From: RPQJ01 sp963846315
Lineage (GTDB): Bacteria > Pseudomonadota > Gammaproteobacteria > Steroidobacterales > Steroidobacteraceae
DNA length: 64,000 nucleotides
Direction of reading: 5' to 3'
Assembly: GCA_963846315.1 (NCBI GenBank)
Contig: CAWJVM010000006.1
Span: 356,409 to 420,408 of the forward strand
The notes under the pieces are model-generated. The model made no database searches, was not told the origin of the DNA, and saw nothing but the letters and a program-made list of their open reading frames with translations. The stretch's first letter is position 1; each line of letters begins with the position of its first letter. A program made the translations under genes and the position numbers. This document shows, one piece after another, positions 9,322 through 18,637 of this stretch.

Positions 9322-10647
9322 TTGGCCTCCCCTCCCCGCATCGGCTTCGTCTCCCTCGGCTGTCCCAAGGCGCTGGTGGACTCCGAACGCATCCTCACGC
9401 GCCTGCGCGCCGAAGGGTATGACGTCGTCGGCACCTACGAAGACGCGAACCTCGTCGTCGTCAACACCTGCGGCTTCATCGACGACGCCGTGCACGAATC
9501 GCTCGACGCGATCGGCGAGGCGCTGGCACGCAACGGCAAAGTGATCGTGACCGGCTGTCTCGGCGCGCGTCCGGAAACGATCACTGATCGCCACCCGACG
9601 GTGCTGAAAGTCACCGGTGCGCACGCGTACGAACAAGTCGTGCAGGCCGTGCACGAACACCTGCCGCCGCTGCACGACCCGTTCCTGGACCTCGTGCCGC
9701 CGCAGGGCATCCGGCTCACGCCGCGGCACTACGCGTACCTCAAGATTTCGGAAGGCTGCAATCACCGCTGCACGTTCTGCATCATCCCCTCGATGCGCGG
9801 CGACCTGGCCAGCCGCCCGATCGGTGAGGTGATGCTCGAAGCCGAGCGCCTGGTGAAGGCTGGCGTGAAAGAACTGCTCGTGATCTCGCAGGACACGAGC
9901 GCCTACGGCGCCGACCTCAAGTACGCCACGGGCTTCTGGGGCGGCAAGCCGGTGAAGGCGAAGTTCGTCGACCTCGCGCGCGCGCTCGGGTCGCTCGGCG
10001 CGTGGGTGCGCATGCACTACGTGTATCCGTACCCGCACGTCGACGACGTGATTCCGCTGATGGCCGACGGCAAGATCCTCCCCTACCTCGACATCCCGTT
10101 CCAGCACGGCAGCCCGAAAGTGCTGAAGCTGATGAAACGTCCCGCGCATGCCGAGAACACGCTCGAGCGCATCCGGCGCTGGCGCGAGGTGTGCCCCGAC
10201 ATCACGCTGCGCAGCACGTTCATCGTCGGTTTCCCCGGCGAGACCGAGGCGGATTTCGAACTGCTGCTCGACTGGCTGCGTGAAGCGCGGCTCGATCGCG
10301 TCGGCTGCTTCAAGTACTCCCCGGTCGACGGTGCGGCGGCCAACGCGCTTCCCGATCCGATTCCCGAAGCAGTTAAGGACGAACGGCTCGCGCGCTTCAT
10401 GGAAGTGGCCGCGGCGATCAGCGCAGAGAAGCTCGCCGCGAAGGTCGGGCAACGCCTGCGCGTCCTCGTCGATCACGTCGACCCGGACGCAGGCGCCAGC
10501 GCGCGATCGGCCGCCGACGCGCCGGAAATCGATGGCGTCGTCCGCATCGCCCGGCCCGGCAAGAAGCTCCGCGCCGGCGACTGGGCCGATGTTCAGATCA
10601 CCGGCGCCGATGCCTACGACCTGCAGGCAAAGATCGCGCGCAACTGA
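9322..10647 (+). CDS. rimO: Ribosomal protein S12 methylthiotransferase RimO
   Basis: A 441-residue radical-SAM enzyme that methylthiolates Asp88 (E. coli numbering) of ribosomal protein S12. The N-terminal UPF0004 domain starts GFVSLGCPKALVDSERIL, with cluster cysteines in GCPK, NTCGF and TGCLG. The radical-SAM motif is C-x3-C-x2-C in EGCNHRCTFCIIPS. A TRAM domain closes the protein. The only start that keeps the family N-terminus is TTG 9322. It sits directly at the edge of the heptamer array, and no Shine-Dalgarno sequence is visible in the preceding 20 bases. The broken L,D-transpeptidase gene follows 20 bases downstream. Confidence 0.95.
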   Translation: MASPPRIGFVSLGCPKALVDSERILTRLRAEGYDVVGTYEDANLVVVNTCGFIDDAVHESLDAIGEALARNGKVIVTGCLGARPETITDRHPTVLKVTGAHAYEQVVQAVHEHLPPLHDPFLDLVPPQGIRLTPRHYAYLKISEGCNHRCTFCIIPSMRGDLASRPIGEVMLEAERLVKAGVKELLVISQDTSAYGADLKYATGFWGGKPVKAKFVDLARALGSLGAWVRMHYVYPYPHVDDVIPLMADGKILPYLDIPFQHGSPKVLKLMKRPAHAENTLERIRRWREVCPDITLRSTFIVGFPGETEADFELLLDWLREARLDRVGCFKYSPVDGAAANALPDPIPEAVKDERLARFMEVAAAISAEKLAAKVGQRLRVLVDHVDPDAGASARSAADAPEIDGVVRIARPGKKLRAGDWADVQITGADAYDLQAKIARN

Positions 10648-10667
10648 CACTCTTGGAACTCACCCGC

Positions 10668-12382
10668 ATGACGCATCGATCGGTCCTCGCCGCCGTGGCC
10701 ACCCTGGCCACGGCATTCCTCTTGCCGTTTGCCGCATTCGCGCAGCAACCCGCACCGGCAGAAGCGGTTGCGCAGGTCGCGCCCATCGCCGATCCGCTGG
10801 CCGAAGCCATCCGCGAGCGCATCGATCACCTGCGCTACGAGAAGCAGCAGGACGTTCGTGGCGCGCGCATCATCGTCGACGAACTGGTCGCGAAGTACTA
10901 CGAAGCGCAGCAGTTCCGTCCGGCCTGGCAGGACCCGGCGAGGCTCGACCAACTCGTCGCGAGCATCGACGACCTGCGCAACGACGGCCTCGACCCCAAC
11001 GACTACCACCTCGAGGCGTTGCAGTCGTACCGGCTCGACGTGCGCATGAAATCGCCGCTCACCCTGCAGGATCGGGCCAACCTCGAACTGCTCGCGACCG
11101 ACGCCTTCATGCTCGGGCTCTACCACGTCTACCTGGGCAAGGTGGATCCGGTGAAGCTGAGCTCGCAGTGGAATTTTTCGCAGCGCCCGACGCCCACGTT
11201 CGACGAAGGGCTGCAGCGCTTTTCCGAGCGTCTCGCCGCCGGCCAGATCCGCGAAGCCTTCGACAGCGCCCGACCTGCGCACGCCTGGTACCAGCGTGGC
11301 CGGGACCGTCTGAAGGATTACCGTGCGATCGCCGCGGCCGGCGGCTGGCCAATCCTTGCGGATGGCCCGACGCTGAAGCCCGGCATGAGCGACGCGCGCG
11401 TGCCGGTGCTGCGCAAGCGGCTCGAGATCAGCAAAGACCTGCAGCCTGCTCCGGGTCACCGTTGCCGCGGCCGACCCTGAGCTGTACGACGTGACGCTCG
11501 AACAGGGGGTCAAGGCCTTCCAGGAACGTCACGGCCTGACGTCGGACGGTGCAATCGGGCCCGGCACGCGCGCCGCGATGAACGTGTCGGTGGCACATCG
11601 GATCGACCAGATCCGCGTCAATCTCGAGCGCGGTCGCTGGACTCTGCACGAGATGAAAGGCGAGTTCGTGCTGGTCGACGTCGCAGGCTTCTACGTCAGC
11701 TACTTCCGCAACGACGAGCCGATCTGGACGTCGCGCGTCGTCGTGGGCAAGGACCAGCGCGAGACCCCCATCTTCCGTTCGAAGATCACCTACGTGGTTT
11801 TCAATCCGACCTGGACCATCCCGCCCGGCATCCTGGTCAAGGACAAGCTGCCGGTCCTGAGGCGCAATCCGGGCGCGCTGAAAGCGATGAACATCCGCGT
11901 GCTCGACGGCAGCGGGCGCGAGGTCAACCCGTATTCGGTCAACTGGAACCAGTACGGGCCTTCGCGATTGCCGCCATACCAGTTCGTGCAGGACCCGGGC
12001 CCGAACAACGCGCTCGGCCTGGTCAAGGTCATGTTCCCGAATCCCTACCTGGTGTACCTGCACGATTCGCCGGCGAAGTCCCTGTACGAGCAGGACCAGC
12101 GCACGTTCAGTTCAGGCTGCATCCGCGTGCAGAAGCCGTTCGAGCTGGCAGCAGCTCGTGCTCAACGATCCGCAATGGAATCCGCAGAGCATCGACGCCG
12201 TGATCGCGACGAAGCAGACCCGGACGGTCAACCTCAAGACGCCCGTGCCGGTGCTGATCCTGTACTGGACTGCGCAGCCGCGGCCGGATGGCCAGGTGAA
12301 CTTCCGCAACGATGTCTACGGGCGCGATCCACCGACGCTGGCGGCACTCAACAGCGACTTCCGCCTGCCGGTCCTCAACTGA
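10668..12382 (+). pseudogene. YcbB-type L,D-transpeptidase, disrupted by two single-base shifts
   Basis: Three consecutive frames together spell a normal ~570-residue murein L,D-transpeptidase. Frame one (10668-~11455) gives a signal peptide ending AAFAQQ and the scaffold domain. Frame two (~11455-12148) gives the peptidoglycan-binding segment VKAFQERHGLTSDGAIGPGT and the YkuD catalytic domain with SSGCIRVQ, carrying the nucleophile Cys. Frame three (to 12382) gives the C-terminal NDPQWNP through LILYWTAQP. Removing one G from GGG at 11453-11455 restores PAPVTVAAADPELYD, and removing one G at 12147-12148 restores FELQQLVLND. All motifs are intact, so either the gene is freshly inactivated or the assembly carries two base insertions. 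Confidence 0.85.
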
Positions 12383-12394
12383 CGCATAAAAGAA

Positions 12395-12428
12395 GGCCGG
12401 CGAACCTTGCGGTAGCCGGCCAAATTTT
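12395..12428 (+). terminator. Weak hairpin after the L,D-transpeptidase gene
   Basis: Arms ggccggc (12395-12401) and gccggcc (12415-12421) with a 13-base loop, followed by aaatttt. The short T-run makes this a weak intrinsic terminator candidate. Confidence 0.35.
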
Positions 12429-12562
12429 CACGCAGGAGGAAAAACGTACGCGGGATAGATTGCTCCTGGCGTTGGATTGCCGCTTCCGGGATCTCCGCCG
12501 ATCCATAGGTGAAAATGACTAGGCTCGATGGACGGCGCGGCGCGGAAGCACGATCATCGAGC

Positions 12563-13507
12563 ATGCTCGCGCTGCGCTACCACTCGATCGGCGACCTCGC
12601 TGGACTGCGTCTCGAAGACATTCCCGTGCCCGTGCCCGCAGCTGGCGAAATGCTGGTACGCGTTTGCGCCGCGAGCCTGAACCCCGTGGACTGGAAGATC
12701 GCGAGCGGCCGCTTTCGCCTGCTGGTCCGCGGCGGCGTGCCACGAACGATGGGTTCGGATTTCGCAGGCCAGGTGATTGCGCTCGGTGCCGGCGTCACTG
12801 CGTACGCGCCGGGCGATCGAGTGTTCGGCTTCATCGATCCTTTCACTCGCACCGGCGGCACGTTTGCCGAGTTCGCTGCGATTCCGGTCAAGTTCACACA
12901 TCGCTTGCCGGCGGAGCTGAGCTACGAGAATGCGGCCGCGCTGGCCTGCGTCGGCGCGACCGCGGTCACCTTGTGCAATCTCGGGCACATCGGCACGGAC
13001 AGCAAAGTGCTGGTGAACGGTGCCTCCGGGGGTGTCGGTCACGTGGCGGTACAGGTCGCCCGGGCACGCGGTGCGAAGGTCACCGCAACAGCGAGCGCGG
13101 CCCGTCATGACTTCATCCGCTCACTCGGGGTGGACTCATGCATCGACTACCGGACCGAGCCGATGCAACAGTGGCCGGGTGGCTTCGACGCCGTGCTCGA
13201 TTGCGTGCCGAACGTTCCGCGAGCCATGCAGCGTCGCCTGCTCGTGCGCAGGGGTCACTACGTCACGACAGTGCCCAATGCGGCGACATTCATGATCGAT
13301 CCGATCACCAACCGTTGCGGCGGCGTGCAGCGACACGGCGTCATGCTCAGGCCGGACGCCGGCGTGATGAATGAAGTGCTGGGCTACGTGGCGCAGGGCC
13401 GACTGCACTGCACGATCGAACGCGAGTTCCCGCTGCAACAGGCGCGGGACGCGATCGAGCGTTCGCGCTCGGGTCACGTCCAGGGGAAGGTCGTGCTGGT
13501 CATCTGA
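12563..13507 (+). CDS. Zinc-independent medium-chain dehydrogenase/quinone oxidoreductase
   Basis: A 314-residue MDR-superfamily oxidoreductase. It has the GroES-like N-terminal domain (AASLNPVDWKIASG and GSDFAGQVIALG) and a Rossmann NADPH-binding domain with VLVNGASGGVGHVAVQVARA. The zinc-coordinating residues of alcohol dehydrogenases are absent, which fits NADPH:quinone or enone reductases. The substrate is unknown. The frame opens at 12509, but the family N-terminus begins at ATG 12563 (MLALRYHSIG), where I place the start. It converges with slyD. Confidence 0.85.
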   Translation: MLALRYHSIGDLAGLRLEDIPVPVPAAGEMLVRVCAASLNPVDWKIASGRFRLLVRGGVPRTMGSDFAGQVIALGAGVTAYAPGDRVFGFIDPFTRTGGTFAEFAAIPVKFTHRLPAELSYENAAALACVGATAVTLCNLGHIGTDSKVLVNGASGGVGHVAVQVARARGAKVTATASAARHDFIRSLGVDSCIDYRTEPMQQWPGGFDAVLDCVPNVPRAMQRRLLVRRGHYVTTVPNAATFMIDPITNRCGGVQRHGVMLRPDAGVMNEVLGYVAQGRLHCTIEREFPLQQARDAIERSRSGHVQGKVVLVI

Positions 13508-13527
13508 CGGCACCCTCGCAGGTGCCG
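13508..13527. other. Intergenic hairpin between convergent genes
   Basis: Perfect 7-bp arms cggcacc and ggtgccg around a 6-base loop, lying just after the oxidoreductase stop and before the slyD stop. There is no T-run on either side, so termination would have to be Rho-assisted. Confidence 0.4.
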
Positions 13528-13539
13528 GTCCCCGGGCAG

Positions 13540-14025
13540 TCAGTGGTGATGGCCGCCGGCACCGTGCACGTGACCGTGCTCGAGTTCTTCCTGCGTCGCT
13601 TCACGCACTTCCGTGATCTCGACTTCGAAGTTCAGGTGCTCGCCGGCGAGCGGATGGTTGCCGTCGATCGTCACCATGTCGCCCTGGATGCCGGTGACCG
13701 TCACCATGCGCGCGTGGCCGTCGGACGTCTGCGCCTGGAACTGCATGCCGGGCTTCAGGTTCGACACGTTGCCGAAGGAACGCTTCGGCACGCGCTGGAT
13801 CAGCTCGGCATCGCGTTCGCCGTAGCCGTCGGCAGGCGCAATCTTGACACTGAGTTTCGTGCCCGCCGCTTTGCCTTCGAGCTCGCGCTCGAGTCCCGAA
13901 ATCAGGTTGCCATGGCCGTGAATGTACGCGAGCGGTTCGCCGCCCGACGAACTGTCTATCACCTTGCCGTCGTCGTTGGTGAGGGTGTAATTGATCGACA
14001 CGACCTTGTCCGCTGCCACGACCAT
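13540..14025 (-). CDS. slyD: FKBP-type peptidyl-prolyl cis-trans isomerase, SlyD-like
   Basis: A 161-residue cytoplasmic prolyl isomerase and chaperone. It contains VVSINYTLTNDDGKVIDSS, the FKBP core GLERELEGKAAG, the inserted IF chaperone flap (residues ~75-120) and NHPLAGEHLNFEVEI near the end. The His-rich tail (HGHVHGAGGHHH) resembles the metal-binding tail of SlyD, which supplies nickel for hydrogenase maturation in enterics. The ATG at 14023-14025 gives the standard N-terminus. It is last in a close minus-strand run starting at 16534. Confidence 0.9.
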   Translation of the reverse strand: MVVAADKVVSINYTLTNDDGKVIDSSSGGEPLAYIHGHGNLISGLERELEGKAAGTKLSVKIAPADGYGERDAELIQRVPKRSFGNVSNLKPGMQFQAQTSDGHARMVTVTGIQGDMVTIDGNHPLAGEHLNFEVEITEVREATQEELEHGHVHGAGGHHH

Positions 14026-14069
14026 AAATCGACTCCGAGTTGGATTGAACGGGAAAGAGTAACGCGAGA

Positions 14070-14477
14070 TCAGACCGGTTGCGCGTCCTTGAGCTTGAGC
14101 CAGCCGCGCGCGACGCGATAGATGACCCAGACACCGATGATGAAGATGCCGATCGGAAACGTGACGAACCCGACGAGCACGAAGAACAGCGGCAGTGACA
14201 GCAGGAACACGACCGTGACCCACAGCGCGGCGAACCAGAACGTGCGCAACTGCCAGGAAAAGTGCGATTCCAGGTGGGTGCCGCGGGCGTCGCTGCGGCG
14301 GATATAGTTCATCACCACGGCGACGATCGAAGGCAGGCCGAACACGAAGGCCGTGGCGATGAACGCCGAGCCGAACATGCCGATCAGTGCACTCGCCGCA
14401 TGCAGCGCATACATCCAGTGGGTGTAGCTGACGAGCGAGTCGTCGGCGATCTTGAGCGTCGAAGCCGGCGAGTTCAT
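14070..14477 (-). CDS. DUF4870-like membrane protein
   Basis: A 135-residue protein with three to four hydrophobic segments. It has the FSWQLRTFWFAALW-like amphipathic helix and a final YRVARGWLKLKDAQPV, typical of DUF4870 family proteins that often sit in small housekeeping operons. Its function is unknown. It lies 44 bases upstream of slyD on the same strand. Confidence 0.75.
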   Translation of the reverse strand: MNSPASTLKIADDSLVSYTHWMYALHAASALIGMFGSAFIATAFVFGLPSIVAVVMNYIRRSDARGTHLESHFSWQLRTFWFAALWVTVVFLLSLPLFFVLVGFVTFPIGIFIIGVWVIYRVARGWLKLKDAQPV

Positions 14478-14519
14478 TGTTGTTGCGTCCTTGAGACCGA
14501 ATCCACGGGGGTGACTATC

Positions 14520-15215
14520 CTACTGTGTCCCGCCACCCGGCGGGGGCACGCCCTGTCGCATCGCGGCCTCCCAATGGCGCTTCGGCACGTGGGTTCGCAA
14601 CCGCTTGGCCACCAGGTCCAGCACTTGCGCATCGATGTCGTGCCCGAGGAACGGAATGACGTCCGCCACGACGTCGGCACCCAGGGCCAGGAGGTGTCTG
14701 GCAGCCTCGACCGTATAGCCGCAATGGATGACGTCGTCGGCTTGGCCGTGGATCAGGAACAGCGTCGTTCCACCCGGGTTCGTCGCCGGCAACCGGGCGT
14801 AGCGACCGGCGAGCGCCACCACGCGGCCGGCGAGCACGTCGTCGCTCGCGTGGGTCGCCGCCTCGAGAACCATGATGGCCCCCTGCGAAAAGCCAACCAG
14901 CACCGTGGCTTCCGGACCGAGGCCGGTATCACGCTGCCATTGCCGGATCGCCGCCATGAAGAGTGGCATCTCGGCGGCAACCCGTTCCACCCGCCTGGCG
15001 TCGTCCAGGCCTTCGACGGAAAACCACTGGTAGCCGATGCCAAAGCTCGTCGGATGAGGTGCTCGCAGGCTCGCCACCCACGCTTCCGGGTACTCCGCCG
15101 CGAGCCGTTCACCCAACGGCCGCAGGTTCTCTTCGCTGGCACCGAGACCATGAAACAGCAACACGAGCTGTCGTGCCGCACCGCTCGGCTGCTGAACGAT
15201 CATCGCTTCCGGCAT
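14520..15215 (-). CDS. Alpha/beta hydrolase, phospholipase/carboxylesterase family (YpfH-like)
   Basis: A 231-residue serine esterase. The oxyanion motif is LLFHGLGASEENL, the nucleophile elbow is VGFSQGAIM, the acid is in HGQADDVI and the base is in FLGHDID, so the triad is complete. The family hydrolyses short acyl esters and acyl-protein or lysophospholipid esters. The frame extends upstream to 15365, but family length and the ATG at 15213-15215 fix the start. It is flanked at 42 and 22 bases by same-strand genes. Confidence 0.88.
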   Translation of the reverse strand: MPEAMIVQQPSGAARQLVLLFHGLGASEENLRPLGERLAAEYPEAWVASLRAPHPTSFGIGYQWFSVEGLDDARRVERVAAEMPLFMAAIRQWQRDTGLGPEATVLVGFSQGAIMVLEAATHASDDVLAGRVVALAGRYARLPATNPGGTTLFLIHGQADDVIHCGYTVEAARHLLALGADVVADVIPFLGHDIDAQVLDLVAKRLRTHVPKRHWEAAMRQGVPPPGGGTQ

Positions 15216-15237
15216 GTTCCCCAGCTTCCCGTCGGGC

Positions 15238-15708
15238 TCAGAGCCAGCGGCGGACGGACCGTCGATAGGTGTCGAATTCGCCCGCGAAGAGTCCTGCAAG
15301 AATGCGTTCCTCGGGTTCGATCTGGAAGCGATTGAGGTACAGGAGGAACGCCGGCACGACGGCATAAGCCGCCGGGTTGGCGAGCCACGCGGCCCAGGCG
15401 GCCAGCACGAGCAGCATGCCGAGGTACATCGGGTTGCGTGTATGACCGTATATACCGGAGCGAACCATCGCGGACGCGGCTTGCGGTGTCGTCGGATTCA
15501 CCGTGGTGCGTGCGCGCCGGAATTCGAGCACCCCCGCGACGGCAACCAGGACCCCTGCGGCAAGCAGCAACACGGCAGTTCCGAGCCGCCAGTGCCTGGC
15601 CCACTCCAGTCCGGGAGTCCATCGGGCGAGCAACCCCATGCACAGCGCCGCGATCGCCATGACGGCGACCGGCGGGACGCGCAGTTCAAGCGACGATCCA
15701 GGATGCAT
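15238..15708 (-). CDS. Isoprenylcysteine carboxyl methyltransferase-like membrane methyltransferase
   Basis: A 156-residue inner-membrane protein with four hydrophobic helices and the signature GIYGHTRNPMYLGMLL followed by a C-terminal EPEERIL. These are the SAM-binding elements of the ICMT/PEMT-like family. Bacterial members methylate lipids or small thiols, and the substrate here is unknown. The start at ATG 15706-15708 gives the usual length. It lies 25 bases downstream of the DUF1272-GNAT gene. Confidence 0.82.
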   Translation of the reverse strand: MHPGSSLELRVPPVAVMAIAALCMGLLARWTPGLEWARHWRLGTAVLLLAAGVLVAVAGVLEFRRARTTVNPTTPQAASAMVRSGIYGHTRNPMYLGMLLVLAAWAAWLANPAAYAVVPAFLLYLNRFQIEPEERILAGLFAGEFDTYRRSVRRWL

Positions 15709-15733
15709 TGCGAATGGCTTTCCGAGAGCCGGC

Positions 15734-16534
15734 TCAGGGCCGGAGTTGCTTGAAATAGAGAACGGTAGGAGACCGTTCCCCGTCGGGCGTGGTCGCGTAG
15801 TCCGGGATTTCACCCGCGCGACTCCACCCTAGATGGCGGTAGACCTCCTCCGCGTGCGAGGCAAGCAGCGTGTCGAGGAACAGCAGCGAACGCCTGCGGC
15901 GCCTTGCCTCAGCTTCCAGCTCGCACATCAGGAGCGTGGCGACGCCGTTCCCGCGCGCAGCTCGCAGCACCAGGAGCTTCTGCACCTCGGCCCGGTGCCG
16001 GCCGTTGTCCTTTTCGCACAATGCGAGCTGCACAGTACCGACGACGGCTCCATCCTGCTCGGCGACCCAGAGCAGCAGGGCGCCGCTGAGGGATGCGAAC
16101 ACCCCGTGCCAGTAACGATCCGCGGTCTCGCGTGACACGGGCGCGAGGAAGCCGATCGATGCGCCCGAATGCACCGCGTCGATCAATAAATGTCCGAGCC
16201 GTTCGATCTGTGAAGTCTCGGTCGCGGCGACCCGACGCACGACGACCGTGCCGGATGACCCAGCGGACCTGCAGGAGCCGCCGACGAGCGAGGCCGTCCT
16301 GCACCCTTCCGGCTTGAACACACGCACGGTCGACGGTGGATTTGCCGCCAGTTTCGATGCCGGTCGCCGTGGTCGCGGCAGCAACTCGCCCCCGCAGTTC
16401 GGACACCTGCCTTGCAGCTGGCGTTCGGTACAGGTCGCGCAGAACGTGCACTCGAACGAGCAGATCCGGGCGAGCGGCGATTCCGGCGGCAGGGCGACGT
16501 CGCAGCACTCACAGGAGGGGCGTAGATCCAGCAT
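15734..16534 (-). CDS. Fusion of a DUF1272 zinc-ribbon domain to a GNAT acetyltransferase
   Basis: A 266-residue protein. Residues 1-~80 are a complete DUF1272 domain, normally a stand-alone ~80-residue protein: MLDLRPSCECCDVALPPES, then CSFECTFCATCTE and CPNCGGELLPRPRRP, giving nine cysteines in metal-knuckle spacing. Residues ~110-266 are a GNAT fold with the acetyl-CoA loop LLVLRAARGNGVATLLM (V..RG.G.) and the late beta-strand YRHLGWSRAGEIPDY. The start at 16534 is the DUF1272 initiator Met. The acceptor substrate is unknown. The zinc module may recognise the substrate or scaffold the enzyme. Confidence 0.85.
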   Translation of the reverse strand: MLDLRPSCECCDVALPPESPLARICSFECTFCATCTERQLQGRCPNCGGELLPRPRRPASKLAANPPSTVRVFKPEGCRTASLVGGSCRSAGSSGTVVVRRVAATETSQIERLGHLLIDAVHSGASIGFLAPVSRETADRYWHGVFASLSGALLLWVAEQDGAVVGTVQLALCEKDNGRHRAEVQKLLVLRAARGNGVATLLMCELEAEARRRRRSLLFLDTLLASHAEEVYRHLGWSRAGEIPDYATTPDGERSPTVLYFKQLRP

Positions 16535-16757
16535 GTCCCGGGGTTCCGTGGTCTCGAATCGGTACGGCAAGCCTAGCACCGGCCGCTTTAGACACGGTCT
16601 TGGCATGCTAACGACGCAAATCGGACCGGATCTCGTCGGGGTTTTCCCCGTCCGTAACCGCACGGATGTGTTGCTTTTGGACTACGTCCTAAGCTTCCGA
16701 AGCGATTTTCGAAGGTCAGGACCGCGGTCCGCCAGAACCCCTAACGGAGACACTGAA

Positions 16758-17141
16758 ATGAAGCTCACCAAGTTCGCCCTGTTGGCGGCCGCCGCCGGTT
16801 GTACCCTTGCCAGCCAGGGCGTCTATGCCCAGGCCATGGAAGTCGTGACGGTCGAAGCCGTTCGCGAGATCGTCATCGGTAAATCGCCGATCGGCGCGCC
16901 GATCAAGGAACTGACCATTCGTTCACGCGTCAGCTACGCGGACCTCGACCTGACGACGGCTGCCGGCGCGGCGACGCTCGAGAAGCGCGTCAAGGACATC
17001 GCCGCTTCGTCGTGCAAGGAAATCAAGGTCGACGTGCCCGTCGAAGGCTGGACGATCGATCGCTGCGTCCGCGAAGCGACCACCGACGCAATGTTGCAGG
17101 TGAACAAGGCCATCGCCGACGCGAAGGCCGCGAAGAAGTAA
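16758..17141 (+). CDS. UrcA family secreted protein
   Basis: A 127-residue protein with a signal peptide (MKLTKFALLAAAAGCTLASQ, cleaved after VYA) and the UrcA-type core SRVSYADLDLTTAAGAATLE, KRVKDIAASSC and DRCVREAT. The two Cys probably form the conserved disulfide. The role of UrcA proteins is not known. GGAG lies 9 bases before the ATG. A strong intrinsic terminator follows 27 bases after the stop, so the gene is monocistronic. Confidence 0.8.
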   Translation: MKLTKFALLAAAAGCTLASQGVYAQAMEVVTVEAVREIVIGKSPIGAPIKELTIRSRVSYADLDLTTAAGAATLEKRVKDIAASSCKEIKVDVPVEGWTIDRCVREATTDAMLQVNKAIADAKAAKK

Positions 17142-17167
17142 TCGAGTCCCGGACTCAGGTTTCGAAA

Positions 17168-17199
17168 AGCGGGTGACTTGGCAGTCACTCGCTTTTTTT
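17168..17199 (+). terminator. Intrinsic terminator of the UrcA gene
   Basis: A 10-bp stem, gcgggtgact (17169-17178) with agtcactcgc (17183-17192) and one G-T wobble, with loop tggc and seven T residues (17193-17199). It also lies at the 3' end of the convergent amine oxidase gene and may partly serve both strands. Confidence 0.88.
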
Positions 17200-17200
17200 G

Positions 17201-18637
17201 CTACGCGAGCTGCTGCGCCACCTCGCCGGCAGCGCGCTCACCCGATTCAATCGCCCCTTCCATGCCGCGCGCAGTCAGCGACGTGTGCTCACCGCAGAAA
17301 TGCACGCGGCCCCGCGGCTGGACCATCGCGGGCAGGAACTTCGTGACCGTGCCGGGATTGAAATAGGCCCACGCGCCGCCCGCGAACGGGTCGGGCTCCC
17401 ACGAATGCTGGCCGATGACCTGCAATGTGCCTTTCGCCGCCGGCCGCATCTGCTCGATCTGCGCCACGACGTAGCGGGCAGCGCCTTCCTTGCCAAGCCG
17501 GTCGAGGTGCCTCGCGCCCGGTCCGAACGCTGAGACGAGCAGGCTCGACACCTGGTCGTCCTTCGCTTCGTGGTAGATCGCCGAGACGCGGCCGATCGAA
17601 TCTGTCCACATCGACGGCTCGAGGTCGTCGTCCTCCCAGAACGGGCGTGACACCTGCAGCGCGACCTGGTGGATCGGCTGGTACGGCAGCGATTTCACGG
17701 CCCGCTCCTGCATGCCGTCGAGGTCTGGCCGCAAATCGATGCGCCGCAACGTCGTAAACGGCACCGCGCAAACGACCGCGCGCGCCGTGAATCGGGTGCC
17801 GCCCGCGGTGTGGATCGTGACGCCGGTCGCGGTCGAATCGATGGCCTTGACGGTCTGGTGCAGACGCACTGGCTGCCGCAGTTGCGCAGCCATCGCGAGC
17901 GGAAGGTTCTGGTTGCCACCCCTGGCCTGCAGCATCACCGGCTTGACCGATTTCTGCGCGGTCGTGAAGGCCGACACGTACGCCATCATCAGCGCGGAAA
18001 TGTCCTTCGCGTTCAGTCCGTAGGTTGGAATCGTGTCGTACGCGAGTTCGATCATCGGATCGGTCGCGCCCTGCTTGCGCAGGAAGTCGCGCATCGACAC
18101 GTCGAACGGCGCGTTCCCGGCGTCGTACCAGCCTGCAGTCGACGTCAGCGGATTTTCCTGGCTCGTCACCAGCGGCACGTACTGCCACGGCATCATTTCA
18201 CGCAGCGCGGGCGGGAACGGATTGCGGGGCGAGTCGGCCCACTCCGACCGGCTGATCGGCTTGCCGTCGAGCACCAGCGTGAACTTCGAGTGCTTCGACA
18301 GTCGTGGCACCTGGTCTTCGAGCGGCACGGCGACGCGTGTCGCCACGTCCATCAGTCGGCGGTAGTCGCCGTAGATGATGTTGCCGCCGGCCTCGGGGAC
18401 GCCCTGGACGTTGCCGAACGTGAAGACGCGGCCGCCCACGCGGTCGCGACCCTCCAGCACCAGCACCTTGAAGCCTTTCTGTTCGAGCGCCCAGGCCGCC
18501 TGCAGCCCGGACAGGCCGGCGCCGATCACGATGACGTCTGCCGTGTCCTCGGCAGCCCAGGCTCGACGCCCCGCCAACAGGGTGGCACCCGTCAGCACGC
18601 CCGAGTGCAGCAGGAATTCGCGACGGGAAAGGGTCAT
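17201..18637 (-). CDS. Flavin monoamine oxidase family protein, Tat-exported
   Basis: A 478-residue FAD-dependent amine oxidase. The N-terminus has a twin-arginine signal (SRREFLLHSG) and a hydrophobic stretch ending RRAWAAED. The dinucleotide fold is VIVIGAGLSGLQAAW, followed by LEGRDRVGGR, and the C-terminal FAD-contact block is HFCGEHTSLTARGMEGAIES. ATG 18635-18637 is preceded at 9 bases by GGAGGT; a GTG nine bases earlier would abut that site. The enzyme probably deaminates amines in the periplasm; the substrate is unknown. It ends at the shared terminator. Confidence 0.88.
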   Translation of the reverse strand: MTLSRREFLLHSGVLTGATLLAGRRAWAAEDTADVIVIGAGLSGLQAAWALEQKGFKVLVLEGRDRVGGRVFTFGNVQGVPEAGGNIIYGDYRRLMDVATRVAVPLEDQVPRLSKHSKFTLVLDGKPISRSEWADSPRNPFPPALREMMPWQYVPLVTSQENPLTSTAGWYDAGNAPFDVSMRDFLRKQGATDPMIELAYDTIPTYGLNAKDISALMMAYVSAFTTAQKSVKPVMLQARGGNQNLPLAMAAQLRQPVRLHQTVKAIDSTATGVTIHTAGGTRFTARAVVCAVPFTTLRRIDLRPDLDGMQERAVKSLPYQPIHQVALQVSRPFWEDDDLEPSMWTDSIGRVSAIYHEAKDDQVSSLLVSAFGPGARHLDRLGKEGAARYVVAQIEQMRPAAKGTLQVIGQHSWEPDPFAGGAWAYFNPGTVTKFLPAMVQPRGRVHFCGEHTSLTARGMEGAIESGERAAGEVAQQLA

